NCBI GenBank assembly: GCA_021775835.1 | Contig: JAJFHC010000073.1 | Span: 1-38,422, forward strand | Origin: Hyphomicrobiales bacterium | GTDB taxonomy: Bacteria; Pseudomonadota; Alphaproteobacteria; Rhizobiales; JAJFHC01 | Length of the DNA: 38,422 nucleotides | Direction: 5' to 3' | Position numbers and translations under genes: made by a program | Notes under the pieces: generated by a model | The model's database searches: none | Told to the model about the DNA's origin: nothing | What the model saw: the letters and a program-made list of their open reading frames with translations, nothing else | Shown: positions 1-7,514 of the stretch, piece after piece | Layout: each line of letters starts with the position of its first letter | Position numbering within the stretch: the stretch's first letter is position 1

Positions 1-436
1 TCTGGAGCCGACTTGCGGCGGCGCGGCGAAGATTGGGTTTTCAAAATCGACCGGATGTCAGCTTTTGGTGTGATGGCCTGGCAAGTTTGCAAATGCAGAA
101 AATGACCACTTCCCCCACACAACCGACGCAAACCGCTCTCAAGTAACGCCTGCAACAGAATCCGGAGATGACATCTCGGAAATCATCTGACTCGCAACAG
201 ACATTGGGAATGCAGCACCGCCAGGAAGACAACACTGCCGCTGCCGAGCGAGGGGCGCTCGCCGCTGGAGAATGTCGGATGCTGGGTGCAGGCCTGCCCG
301 GGTCCCCTCGCCCACCCCCGGTTCCTGGAACCCCAGCGCTGCCCGGCGGACCACACAGGAAAGTTGTCCTACCGGCCGGCGCGGCGACACGGTAGACTGG
401 ACCACCAGTTTCAACGGACACCAAGGCCGGCGTGAC
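1..436. other. No gene recognised at left edge
   Basis: About 436 bases with open frames on both strands but no protein that resembles a known family. Translations are rich in Pro, Arg, Gly and Ser, as expected from random GC-rich frames. It may hold the promoter of the following gene. I see no convincing -35/-10 pair, terminator or RNA gene. Confidence 0.5.
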
Positions 437-1072
437 ATGACAGACGTGATCAAATTCTACTTTGCGGTGCCCAGCCGTTACGCCTACCTGGCGTCAACCC
501 AGATGGATGCCCTTGGTGCGGAGACCGGGTGCGACATCATCTGGATACCCGTCGACGCGGAAGAGCTGCGCCGCCGTGCGGGCAACGACCCGTTCAACCG
601 ACCGACCCTTTCCGGGCCGTACCAGTCCCCCTACCGCGAACGCGATCTTGCCGATTGGGTCGATTTCTACGACGTCGCCTACCGCGAGCCCCCGGACGAC
701 AGCGGCGAGCGCTGGTGGCGCGGATTCGGATGGGAAAAAATGCGCGAGATTGCGCTGGCGGCCCAGGCAGGACAGGAGCTTGGCGGCGGTGTGCCCTGGA
801 TCAGGTCGCTCTACAACCTGATGTTCGTCGACGACACATGGCCCTTCGACCTGCCCGACATCCTCTCAGCGGCCAAGGCCATAGGCCTCGACCCGGATGC
901 GCTGCACAGCCGGATCAACGCGCCCGAAACCTCAGCCCGCCTCACAGCCAACACGGAGCAGGCACACGCCGACGGTGCCTTCGGTGTGCCCTCGTTTGTC
1001 TGGAACGGAAAGCTGTTCTTCGGCAACGACCGGCTGGTCATCCTGAAGCACCAGATCGCAAAGACACGGTGA
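437..1072 (+). CDS. DsbA-family 2-hydroxychromene-2-carboxylate isomerase-like protein
   Basis: Predicted 211-residue cytoplasmic thioredoxin-fold protein of the HCCA isomerase/kappa-GST branch of the DsbA family. Relatives isomerise hydroxychromene carboxylates in naphthalene catabolism or act as glutathione-dependent oxidoreductases. The N-terminal strand FYFAVPSRYAYLA matches the family's F-D-x-x-S-P-Y-x-Y-L segment and keeps the Ser where the catalytic Ser sits. There is no CxxC. The C-terminal GAFGVPSFVWNGKLFFGNDRL is the characteristic cis-Pro loop and 'F-G-x-D-R' end. The ATG at 437 begins the recognisable domain and has AAGG upstream; an in-frame extension to 272 adds only non-conserved sequence. 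It stands alone, convergent with the downstream DMT transporter. Substrate unknown. Confidence 0.85.
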   Translation: MTDVIKFYFAVPSRYAYLASTQMDALGAETGCDIIWIPVDAEELRRRAGNDPFNRPTLSGPYQSPYRERDLADWVDFYDVAYREPPDDSGERWWRGFGWEKMREIALAAQAGQELGGGVPWIRSLYNLMFVDDTWPFDLPDILSAAKAIGLDPDALHSRINAPETSARLTANTEQAHADGAFGVPSFVWNGKLFFGNDRLVILKHQIAKTR

Positions 1073-1089
1073 GCCGGCTGCCGTTGGTG

Positions 1090-2013
1090 TTAAGGGGCTT
1101 TGTGACCCAAGGCGGGCCTTTGGAGAGCGGTCGATTGCGCGACCAGGACACCGACACCAACCAATGCCGCGCCAAATGCCTGACCCCACACCCATTGCTC
1201 GCCCATGAAGACCACGACTATTGCCATCACGTAGAAGGGCGCGAGATTCATATGCAGTGAGGCGAGCAGAACCCCCAGTCCTCCAGCACCCCATATCCAC
1301 AACAACTGGGCAAGGGCAATGGAGGCGATGGACATGACCAGCAGTAACATCAGGTTCCTGGAATCAGTTAAGCCGATATGGACTTCTCCGAAACCGGTGA
1401 TGAAACAAACCCCAAAGATAATGACGACGACAACCAGGCTGCCAATCAGGGTGATCGTTGTCTGTCCAATGGGGGACAGGGTCTGGAAATCACGCGTTGC
1501 GGAACGTGTAACCCAGGCGAAAAGAACGATGGCGAGCACACAAAACAGAGCCCCTATGCCAAACGTCCCGTCACTGAGATTTACACCGGCCGCAAGTAGT
1601 CCGCCAATGAAGGCAAGGACGATGGCGATGATCAGGTGCAACCGTAACCGGCGCTTGTCGAAAACCACTTCAACAGCGGCACCGGCAATTGGCATCATGG
1701 CCGCTGCGATGGCCGGTGTGACCGGATCAGACAGTTTTTGTCCGGCCAGCAGCAGCACCGCGCCGATACCAAATCCAACGCCACCCACTGTTAATCCGCG
1801 AACCCACGGAGCGGCCAAAACTTGTGACAGGCCATCGGCCCACAACCACAACACCGTCAAGGCGGTAACAGCGAGGCCTGTGCGAACGACAATCAATGCC
1901 ATGACCCCCCAGCTTTCGAGCAAAACCTCACTGGCGGGAAAGGCAAAGGCCCACATGAACATGGCGGCGAAACATGCCAGATTAGCCGGAGCAGGTCCGG
2001 GTTGATTTTCCAT
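1090..2013 (-). CDS. DMT superfamily EamA-type permease
   Basis: A 307-residue integral membrane protein with about ten hydrophobic segments arranged as two EamA repeats of five helices each, the usual length and layout of drug/metabolite transporters. The opening CFAAMFMWAFAFPASEVLL is a typical first helix of EamA, and GEQWVWGQAFGAALVGVGVL near the end is the usual last-helix signature. Members export or import small metabolites such as amino acids or nucleosides; the substrate cannot be read from sequence. It is convergent with the DsbA-like gene, 17 bases from its end. Two perfect palindromes (2055-2071, 2094-2105) lie within 100 bp upstream of its start and may be operators. Confidence 0.9.
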   Translation of the reverse strand: MENQPGPAPANLACFAAMFMWAFAFPASEVLLESWGVMALIVVRTGLAVTALTVLWLWADGLSQVLAAPWVRGLTVGGVGFGIGAVLLLAGQKLSDPVTPAIAAAMMPIAGAAVEVVFDKRRLRLHLIIAIVLAFIGGLLAAGVNLSDGTFGIGALFCVLAIVLFAWVTRSATRDFQTLSPIGQTTITLIGSLVVVVIIFGVCFITGFGEVHIGLTDSRNLMLLLVMSIASIALAQLLWIWGAGGLGVLLASLHMNLAPFYVMAIVVVFMGEQWVWGQAFGAALVGVGVLVAQSTALQRPALGHKAP

Positions 2014-2054
2014 TCTCAGTTCCGCCGATCCCGCCCCGATTGCAACCCTGTCAT

Positions 2055-2071
2055 CGCATGAACTTCATGCG
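2055..2071. promoter_or_regulatory. Perfect 17-bp palindrome upstream of the DMT permease
   Basis: CGCATGAACTTCATGCG reads identically on both strands around a central C. It lies 42-58 bp upstream of the permease start on the minus strand, a usual position for an operator. Which regulator binds is unknown. Confidence 0.45.
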
Positions 2072-2093
2072 CAGGCCGACCATTTCACCACTA

Positions 2094-2105
2094 CTGTTAC
2101 AACAG
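2094..2105. promoter_or_regulatory. Second palindrome, CTGTT-AC-AACAG
   Basis: A 12-bp perfect dyad about 23 bp beyond the first palindrome, also upstream of the DMT permease. It could be a second operator or chance; no regulator is encoded next to it. The rest of 2014-2383 shows no gene. Confidence 0.3.
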
Positions 2106-2383
2106 GCGTCCCCACCGGGTACGGTCGTGGATTGCCCCCGACACAGCCGCTTCTCCCCATATCGTCCGCCGGCGCTTGACACGGAGAAAGACTATCCGGC
2201 GTTGTCAGTGGTTTCCATGGTTATTTGCGGCATCAGTCCGGTTGACTTCGAAGAACAGTCAAACGGACCTTTTTGAACCGTCCACTAAAACGGAGGAAGA
2301 CCGCACAGGGTCATGTGGCTGTCGCTGAAAACTTCTGCTCTGCCTTCAGCAGCGGAAGTAAGAAAGCCGGCGAAACCGCCCGC

Positions 2384-2887
2384 TCAAGTGTCCAGCCATT
2401 CCGAAAGCCGCGCGAACGATTCCCGTCCCCCCTGCCCGGCGCCGCGGGCTTGCGCCCGTTCACAAGCGGTCACGGTCTCGAACGCCATGCGCAGGGTGAC
2501 CAGGGTGTGCAGCGCTCGCGCGCCATCAACCTCCTGCGGCTGGAAGGTGACCGTCATCCGGCACGTCAAATGCCGGTCGTCCACATGGCCGCCGGTGTTG
2601 AAGAACACCAGGCATCGGGGCGGGTCCACGACCTCGAACACCGCCCGGTTGGGATAGTCTGTGCCGTCGGGTCCGTGCAGGGTGTAGACCCACGCACCGC
2701 CGACCTTGACATCCATCTCCTCGATCGTGAGGGAAAACCCGCGAGGCCCCCACCAGTGCACAAGCTTATCCGGATCGGTCCAGGCGCTATAGACCGTGGT
2801 GGCGGGTGCGGCGAAGACGCGCGAGAACACCAGTTCGCGATTGCGGTCTTCGCCCTCGCCCGTCATCTCAGTCGCCCCCTCACTCAT
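2384..2887 (-). CDS. AHSA1/SRPBCC-domain protein
   Basis: A 167-residue START-like (SRPBCC) protein of the AHSA1 group. The N-terminal half carries the family hallmark: RVFAAPATTVYSAWTDPDKL followed by a WWGP motif, then VKVGGAWVYTLHGPDG. These small cytoplasmic proteins have a hydrophobic cavity, and in bacteria are very often encoded just behind an ArsR regulator, as here. The chosen ATG at 2887 overlaps the stop of the ArsR gene (ATGAGTGA), implying translational coupling. An upstream in-frame start at 2956 would lie inside the ArsR gene and adds no conserved sequence; 2890 is an alternative. Function within the pair is unknown in general. Confidence 0.88.
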   Translation of the reverse strand: MSEGATEMTGEGEDRNRELVFSRVFAAPATTVYSAWTDPDKLVHWWGPRGFSLTIEEMDVKVGGAWVYTLHGPDGTDYPNRAVFEVVDPPRCLVFFNTGGHVDDRHLTCRMTVTFQPQEVDGARALHTLVTLRMAFETVTACERAQARGAGQGGRESFARLSEWLDT

Positions 2888-3230
2888 CATCGGGCCGGGC
2901 CCCATGGGGCCGAGCCTCACTGGCCAAAAACACGCCCAGCCGGTCAAAGCTTTCATCCCAGAATTTCCGGTAGGGCTCGATCAGGGCATAGACATCCCTC
3001 AGCGGTTCCGGCCGCAGGCGGCAGGGCCGGCGCTGGGCATCGCGAAGACGCTCGATCAATCCGGCCCGCTCCAGCACCTTCAAATGTTTCGTGACGGCCG
3101 GCCCGGTCATGTCGAAAGGCTCGGCAAGTTGCGAAACCGTCAACTCGCCCGATGTCAGGCTCGCCAGAATCGACCGCCGCGCGGGATGGGCCAGGGCTGA
3201 AAGGGTCAGGCTCAATTGATCGGTGGACAT
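2880..3230 (-). CDS. ArsR-family winged-helix regulator
   Basis: A 116-residue DNA-binding repressor. The HTH region contains ALAHPARRSILASL, then GELTVSQLAEPFDMTGPAVTKHLKVLERAGLIER, the standard ArsR pattern 'L-x-x-x-F-x-x-S-x-P-A-V-x-x-H-L-x-x-L'. No CxC metal site is visible, so it belongs with the non-metal ArsR regulators paired with AHSA1 proteins rather than arsenic sensors. It is first in a two-gene operon and overlaps the AHSA1 gene. Overlapping palindromes at 3252-3270, just upstream and shared with the divergent DHFR-like gene, are likely its operator. Confidence 0.92.
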   Translation of the reverse strand: MSTDQLSLTLSALAHPARRSILASLTSGELTVSQLAEPFDMTGPAVTKHLKVLERAGLIERLRDAQRRPCRLRPEPLRDVYALIEPYRKFWDESFDRLGVFLASEARPHGARPDDE

Positions 3231-3251
3231 TATGGGCTATCTCTTTATATT

Positions 3252-3270
3252 ACCATATGGTTAGATAACC
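3252..3270. promoter_or_regulatory. Overlapping dyads in the ArsR / DHFR-like divergent promoter
   Basis: ACCATATGGT (3252-3261) and GGTTA-GA-TAACC (3259-3270) are both perfect palindromes sharing three bases. They sit 22-40 bp upstream of the ArsR start in an AT-rich island. Position and symmetry suit an ArsR autoregulatory operator that could also control the gene starting at 3341. Confidence 0.5.
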
Positions 3271-3340
3271 GAACAGTAACATAAAGGGCGCTGCGCGGGA
3301 ATCCCTCTCTGCACCGGCGGCAAAAACAGGACTCGGCTCC

Positions 3341-3949
3341 ATGAGAAAACTGGCAATCCTCACCTTCCAGACCCTCGACGGGGTGATGCAATCCCCCCGC
3401 ATGGCGGACGAGGACCGGTCGGGCGGCTTTGACCGGGGCGGCTGGGCCGTGCCCTGGTGGGACGAGGTCATGGAACAGGTGGGCCGCGAGGCGATGGCTG
3501 AACCCTACGACATGCTTTTCGGGCGGAAGACCTATGACACCTTCGCCGCCCACTGGCCGAACGCGGAGCCGGGCCCGGCCGCCGACGCGATGAACCCGGC
3601 CCGCAAGTACGTCGTCTCGGGCAGCGCGCCGGTGCTCAGCTGGAACAACTCCCATCTTGTCAGCGGCGACGTGCCGCGCAATATCGCTGCGCTGAAACAA
3701 CAAGAAGGCCCGTTGCTGCAGGTGCATGGCAGTGCTGATCTCCTGCAGACCCTTCTGGAGCACGACCTTGTGGATGAATTCCGTCTGTGGACTTTTCCAG
3801 TGCTTGTGGGTCCGGGCAAACGGCTGTTCCAGACCGGCGCGGCGCCGGGGCCTCTCACCTTGGTGAAGAACGGCCGGACGCCGAATGGGGTGGTCATGAC
3901 GATCTACGTCAAGGAACGGAATCATAGCGATACGCCGCGCCAGAAGTGA
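3341..3949 (+). CDS. Dihydrofolate reductase-family (RibD C-terminal) protein
   Basis: A 202-residue protein of the RibD-C/DHFR-like fold. It opens MRKLAILTFQTLDGVMQSP, matching the family's 'R-K-L-x-x-x-x-x-x-S-L-D-G-V' start. It contains LFGRKTYDTFAAHWP (family G-R-x-T-Y motif), RKYVVSGS, the GSADLLQTLLEHDLVDEFRLWTFPVLVGPGKRLF segment and a final strand. These NADPH-binding reductases are common single-copy accessory genes next to ArsR/AHSA1 pairs; the physiological substrate is usually unknown. It is divergent from arsR and probably shares its operator. A 12-bp inverted repeat follows its stop. Confidence 0.9.
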   Translation: MRKLAILTFQTLDGVMQSPRMADEDRSGGFDRGGWAVPWWDEVMEQVGREAMAEPYDMLFGRKTYDTFAAHWPNAEPGPAADAMNPARKYVVSGSAPVLSWNNSHLVSGDVPRNIAALKQQEGPLLQVHGSADLLQTLLEHDLVDEFRLWTFPVLVGPGKRLFQTGAAPGPLTLVKNGRTPNGVVMTIYVKERNHSDTPRQK

Positions 3950-3973
3950 GGGCGCGTTTGTTAACCGGCGAAA

Positions 3974-4021
3974 CTGCTGGTCCGCAAAGAGTGAGTGTCT
4001 CCCCTCTCCGCGGACCAACAG
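3974..4021. terminator. Inverted repeat between convergent genes, possible bidirectional terminator
   Basis: CTGCTGGTCCGC (3974-3985) pairs with GCGGACCAACAG (4010-4021), 11 of 12 positions complementary, with a 24-base loop. It lies between the convergent DHFR-like and DUF1330 genes. No U-tract follows either arm, so a factor-independent terminator is only tentative. Confidence 0.4.
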
Positions 4022-4042
4022 GATCACAATCGCTTCTGAGTG

Positions 4043-4324
4043 TTAGCCCAGCAGCAGGATGTCGGAACCGCCGGCACGGCGGCGCAGGTCATGCACGTCC
4101 GACAAGTCCGGGTCGCCGGCCCAGGCCAAGGCCGCCGCCTTGTCCGGAAAGCTCAGGAGGGCGGCCACGTTTGGCGTTTCGGGTACGCCGTCGAGCACGG
4201 TGAAGTCGCGGGTGGCACTCTCGACCTTGCCGCCATGTTTGGCGAGCGCGTCGCCCGCCACGTCGCGATAGTCGGCGAGCGCCTGGGGGTTGGTGACGGT
4301 CAGTTTTGCAAAAGCATAGATCAT
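4043..4324 (-). CDS. DUF1330-type small dimeric alpha-beta barrel protein
   Basis: A 93-residue protein. It begins MIYAFAKLTVTNPQALADYRD and contains GGKVESATRDFTVLDGV, PNVAALLSFPDKAAALAWAGDPDLSDV, the layout of DUF1330 proteins of the dimeric ferredoxin-like barrel fold. Enzymatic role unknown. The start at 4324 has a clear AAAGGAGA ribosome-binding site; a longer frame upstream would run through the divergent LysR promoter. It is divergently transcribed from the LysR gene starting at 4422, the classic arrangement of a LysR regulator and its target. Confidence 0.8.
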   Translation of the reverse strand: MIYAFAKLTVTNPQALADYRDVAGDALAKHGGKVESATRDFTVLDGVPETPNVAALLSFPDKAAALAWAGDPDLSDVHDLRRRAGGSDILLLG

Positions 4325-4387
4325 GGAAGGTCTCCTTTGGTTTCCAGTCAACCCTACATAGTCGTCCTCAACTAACGCAAAAACGCG

Positions 4388-4419
4388 TGCATTCGCATGC
4401 ACGACATGCGAAAACGCAT
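4388..4419. promoter_or_regulatory. Paired palindromes abutting the LysR start codon
   Basis: TGCAT-TCGC-ATGCA (4388-4401) and ATGCG-AAAA-CGCAT (4406-4419) are two perfect interrupted palindromes four bases apart. The second ends two bases before the ATG of the LysR gene, where a ribosome-binding site would be expected and none is seen. Paired dyads in a LysR divergent intergenic region suggest regulator binding sites. Confidence 0.55.
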
Positions 4420-4421
4420 GC

Positions 4422-5294
4422 ATGGATGTGACCTGGGACGATTTGCGCACGGTGCTGATGCTGGTCCGCCACGGATCGCTGGCCGGTGCTGCCGACACGC
4501 TGGGCATTAACTACACGACCGTGGCGCGGCGCGTGCGCCGGGCGGAGGTCGCGTTGGGCAAACCGTTGTTTGAACGTCTGCCGGACGGCTATCGCCCGAC
4601 CGAGGCGGCCACCCTGATTGCCGAACACGCCGGCCACATGGAAGACGCCGAACACGCCCTGTTGCGCCGCCTGCAGGGCCGCGAGACCGAGCTTTCCGGC
4701 TCCCTGACGCTCACCGCGCCGCAACTGCTGATCGCCAACTTCCTGTCGCCACTGATCGACCAATTCATGACCGCGCACCCGAACGTCGACCTGCGCATCC
4801 TGGCCACCAACGAACTGCTGGACCTGTCGCGCCGGGAGGCGGACCTCGCCATCCGCATCAGCCGCAACCCCGGCGACACTTTGAAGGGCCTCAGGCTGCT
4901 GCGCCAGGAACATGCCAGTTTTGCAAGCCCCGCCTGGGCTGACCGCCTGGCGGCGGATCCCCGGACACAAGTGGAGTGGATCGTCTACGACGCCTACCCG
5001 AATGTGCCCAAGGACATCATCCCAAAATTCCCCAACAATCGCGTGCGCCTCCGGCTGGATGACATGGTCGCCATGGTCGGCGCGGCCCAGGCAGGCCTCG
5101 GCGTCGTGCGCACGCCCCTGTTCCTCGGGCGCTCCACCGCCGGTCTCGTGCAGGTGCCCGTGCTGCCGCCGCAGCCCTACGCGGATATCTGGGTCGTGGG
5201 CCACCGCGATGTGTGGCCGTCAGCAAAGGTGCGCGCGTTTCTTGACCTGCTCGTTGGGTATTGCAAGACGCATCGGGACCGGTTTGTTGCGTGA
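4422..5294 (+). CDS. LysR-family transcriptional regulator
   Basis: A 290-residue LTTR. The N-terminal winged helix covers about residues 3-62 (WDDLRTVLMLVRHGSLAGAADTLGINYTTVARRVRRAE... KPLFERLPDG), with the usual A-A-x-x-L-x-x-x-x-x-x-V-x-R-x-x-x-x-E-x pattern. A periplasmic-binding-like effector domain follows from about residue 88 (SGSLTLTAPQLLIANFLSPLIDQF). The chosen ATG at 4422 lacks a Shine-Dalgarno sequence and is preceded directly by two palindromes. Either the mRNA is leaderless or starts close to the ATG, or the operator occupies the leader. Likely controls the divergent DUF1330 gene and itself. Confidence 0.92.
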   Translation: MDVTWDDLRTVLMLVRHGSLAGAADTLGINYTTVARRVRRAEVALGKPLFERLPDGYRPTEAATLIAEHAGHMEDAEHALLRRLQGRETELSGSLTLTAPQLLIANFLSPLIDQFMTAHPNVDLRILATNELLDLSRREADLAIRISRNPGDTLKGLRLLRQEHASFASPAWADRLAADPRTQVEWIVYDAYPNVPKDIIPKFPNNRVRLRLDDMVAMVGAAQAGLGVVRTPLFLGRSTAGLVQVPVLPPQPYADIWVVGHRDVWPSAKVRAFLDLLVGYCKTHRDRFVA

Positions 5295-5419
5295 CGGGTG
5301 AAGGCGCAGAGGCTGGCCTGTTGTTCAGGTTGCTTGGCTCGACGTGAATGCTGACAATTCCGGGGCCCTGCCCATGGTATGGAACTCCGGGGACGCCCCT
5401 GGACAAGACTGAAAGACCG

Positions 5420-5964
5420 ATGCTGCTCGATTTCAAACCTGTCACCACGGAGAACTGGAATGACTTCGAAGAGCTCTTTGAGTGCCGTGGCAGCCCGCAC
5501 TACTTCTGGTGCATGGCCTGGCGCCGCAACGAAAACAAGAAGGCCATGCCTGGCAAGGCCAGCCGGAAGGCTTCAATGAAAAGCCGGGTTTATTCAGGCA
5601 CGCCCATTGGGATTCTCGGATACCTTGACGGCCAACCGATTGCATAGTGCTCAATTGCGCCCCGCAAGAGTTACAGAACATTGGGCGGCGACGAAACACT
5701 GGACGCCGTCTGGTCGCTTGCCTGTTTTTTGTCCAGCGTCCGTTCAGAAACAAAGGGGTATCCGGCCAACTCTTGTTAGCGTCCGTGGACTATGCGCGAG
5801 ACCATGGCGCCTACCATGTGGAAGCCTATCCTGTTGCGCCTGATTCAGAGACTTATCGTTTCATGGGGTTGGTTCCTGCCTTCGACGAGGCCGGGTTTCG
5901 GTTTGTGAAAGAAGCGGGTGTGCGCAGAAAAGTCATGGTTTTGTCCCTGAACGAAAACGCATGA
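5420..5964 (+). pseudogene. GNAT-family acetyltransferase pseudogene
   Basis: The DNA encodes a recognisable GNAT protein of about 180 residues broken twice. The first part (5420-5644) reads MLLDFKPVTTENWNDFEELF...GTPIGILGYLDGQPIA and meets TAG at 5645-5647, where family members have Trp (TGG) before CSIAPR. Reading through the stop continues in frame as CSIAPRKSYRTLGGDETLDAVWSLACF to a run of six T near 5725-5730. There one base is missing and the remaining part (FVQRPFRNKGVSGQLL...ARDHGAYHVEAYPV) continues in another frame to 5964. The acetyl-CoA loop (FRNKGVSGQLL, variant of R/Q-x-x-G-x-G/A) is after the frameshift. Two independent lesions argue for a real pseudogene over one sequencing error. 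Confidence 0.82.
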
Positions 5965-6256
5965 CATGCTTACATCCTGCGGTGTTTGGAGCCGGGTTGC
6001 CCGCCAGGGGCCCGAGGTAGCTTTTGATCGTGCTTAGGCACTGCGATGCCTTTGACCGGCGCTCTCGGCCCTCTGTTTCCGTTGGAGTGTTCAACAATAA
6101 ATGACGGCTTCGCGCCAAAAGTGACCGAGCTTTCCAAAGCAGCCCAAGTCTGCCTTCTCCAATCTCTCTGTCGTGACATCTCGTTAAATATTGGTGGACC
6201 GACGTCCTGCCTCAAGCCTATCGTACCGATCTGTTTGTCAAGAAAGCACACCCGAG

Positions 6257-6934
6257 ATGACCATAAAGTTGTACTCGAAATTCCGGAACTCAGCAGGAGA
6301 GCGTGTACGGATTGCGCTGGCCCTCAAGGGCATACACTACGAGTATGTTTCAGTCGGCTCCAATGGGCGGATCACTTGGGATGACTATCGAGAGTTCAAT
6401 CCTCAAGGCCTGATGCCAACGCTATCGGTAGGGAACAAATCGTTCCCTCAAGCGACGGCCATATTGGAGTATCTTGAAGAGAAGTATCCAGAACCAAGAC
6501 TTTTGCCCGAAGACCATTTCCTGCGAGCTGAAGCCCGCGCCTTCGCGCAATATATTGTCAGCGAAATGCACGCTATCGATGTCATACGGGTCAGGCGGTT
6601 TCTTCATAATGAACTGGATATTGATCTAGGTGGCGTTGCCTTGTGGCAAAGACATTGGGCAGAGAATGGATTCAAGGCATTGGAAAAAACCCTTGAACGA
6701 CGAGAGATCTCCTGGGATTTTTGTTTTGGAGAAAACGCAGGATGGGCGGACTTACATCTGGTTCCCCAGGTACGAAAAGCCGTTTCACGTTTCGGCCTGA
6801 GTATGCAGGAGTATCCTCTTGTGTTTGAGATATATCAGCGATGCGTCGAAATCCCAGCTTTTGTCGCTGCATCGCCATCAAATCAGGCAGACTTCGAGGG
6901 TGGCGTTAGCGAACCTGCCCTCAGGGAAACTTAG
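6257..6934 (+). CDS. Glutathione S-transferase family protein
   Basis: A 225-residue GST. The thioredoxin-like N-terminal domain (residues 1-80) has LYSKFRNSAGERVRIALALKGIHYEYVSV, the cis-Pro loop NPQGLMPTL and the glutathione-binding QATAILEYLEEKYPEPRLLP. An all-helical C-terminal domain follows. The overall layout is zeta-like (maleylacetoacetate isomerase), but the zeta S-S-C-x-W-R-V-R-I-A-L signature is altered to N-S-A-G-E-R-V-R-I-A-L, so I do not assign that activity. The ATG at 6257 starts the first beta strand. The gene appears lower in GC than its neighbours, which may mean recent acquisition. The 292 bases before it (5965-6256) contain no recognisable gene. Confidence 0.85.
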   Translation: MTIKLYSKFRNSAGERVRIALALKGIHYEYVSVGSNGRITWDDYREFNPQGLMPTLSVGNKSFPQATAILEYLEEKYPEPRLLPEDHFLRAEARAFAQYIVSEMHAIDVIRVRRFLHNELDIDLGGVALWQRHWAENGFKALEKTLERREISWDFCFGENAGWADLHLVPQVRKAVSRFGLSMQEYPLVFEIYQRCVEIPAFVAASPSNQADFEGGVSEPALRET

Positions 6935-6955
6935 TCGTCAAAAAACGGGCCCGAA

Positions 6956-7037
6956 GAGCGGACATTGAACAAACAACTGACTTGGTCGCGTTGTCCGCTG
7001 AGTTGATTTTAGAGCGCGGCGCAATGAAAGTCCGCTC
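6956..7037. repeat. Intergenic inverted-repeat element, copy A
   Basis: GAGCGGAC (6956-6963) and GTCCGCTC (7030-7037) form an 8-bp inverted repeat around a 66-base interior. The right arm includes GCAATGAAAGTCCG (7021-7034). Its exact reverse complement occurs at 12130-12143, and a 12/14 match occurs at 31960-31973. The left arm GGACATTGA also resembles 31942-31951. It lies between the GST and uraH genes and looks like a decayed dispersed intergenic repeat. Confidence 0.45.
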
Positions 7038-7088
7038 CCCCCCAAAGCGATCCAAAGAACGTGTGAATCAATTGGGATTTCCCCCACC

Positions 7089-7448
7089 CTAACTCCCGCG
7101 ATACGTCGAATAGCTGAACGGCGAGGCCAGGAGGGGTACGTGGTAGTGCAGGTTTTCGTTGTCGATGCGGAAACGCACGGGCACGCTGTCGAGGAAGGGC
7201 GAGCCGTCGGCCAGGCCGTGCCGTTCGAAATACTCGCCCATGTGGAAGACGATCTCGTAGACGCCCTGCTCCATGTGGCCTTTGGCGATCAGCGGGCTGT
7301 CCGTCCGGCCGTCGTCATTGGTCGCGGTTTCCGTCACCAGGCGGCGCTCGTCCCCGTTAAGTGAGTAAAGGCTGATGGCGACGCCTGCGGCGGGCAGCCC
7401 GCGCACGGTGTCGAGCACGTGGGTCGAGAGATAACCGGTTTTTTCCAT
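7089..7448 (-). CDS. uraH: 5-hydroxyisourate hydrolase
   Basis: A 119-residue transthyretin-related HIU hydrolase that opens 5-hydroxyisourate, the product of urate oxidase, to OHCU. All signature elements are present: STHVLD at the N-terminus (catalytic His10), NDDGRTD (Arg48), HYHVPLL (His101/103) and the C-terminal tetrapeptide YRGS that completes the active site. Length is typical and there is no signal peptide, so it is likely cytoplasmic. It is the last gene of a minus-strand group with the ankyrin gene upstream and uraD further upstream, the enzyme for the next step of the same pathway. Confidence 0.96.
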   Translation of the reverse strand: MEKTGYLSTHVLDTVRGLPAAGVAISLYSLNGDERRLVTETATNDDGRTDSPLIAKGHMEQGVYEIVFHMGEYFERHGLADGSPFLDSVPVRFRIDNENLHYHVPLLASPFSYSTYRGS

Positions 7449-7514
7449 GATCGTTTCTTTCCTGGGATGGCTTCAATCCGCCTGCGAGATCACGGCGGCA
7501 TAGTCGGCAGGGCG

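Noticed and set aside
41..453. Open frames on both strands at the left edge
   Set aside because: Low-complexity GC-rich translations with no family resemblance, overlapping each other on opposite strands.
2040..3200. Long plus-strand open frames opposite arsR and the AHSA1 gene
   Set aside because: They are antisense to two clear family members; the His/Arg-rich translations are typical shadow frames.
5970..6251. Minus-strand 93-codon frame between the GNAT pseudogene and the GST
   Set aside because: No recognisable domain and no convincing ribosome-binding site; could be degraded DNA but I cannot name the source.
6257..6934. Maleylacetoacetate isomerase assignment for the GST
   Set aside because: The zeta-class S-S-C motif is missing and no tyrosine or gentisate pathway gene is nearby.
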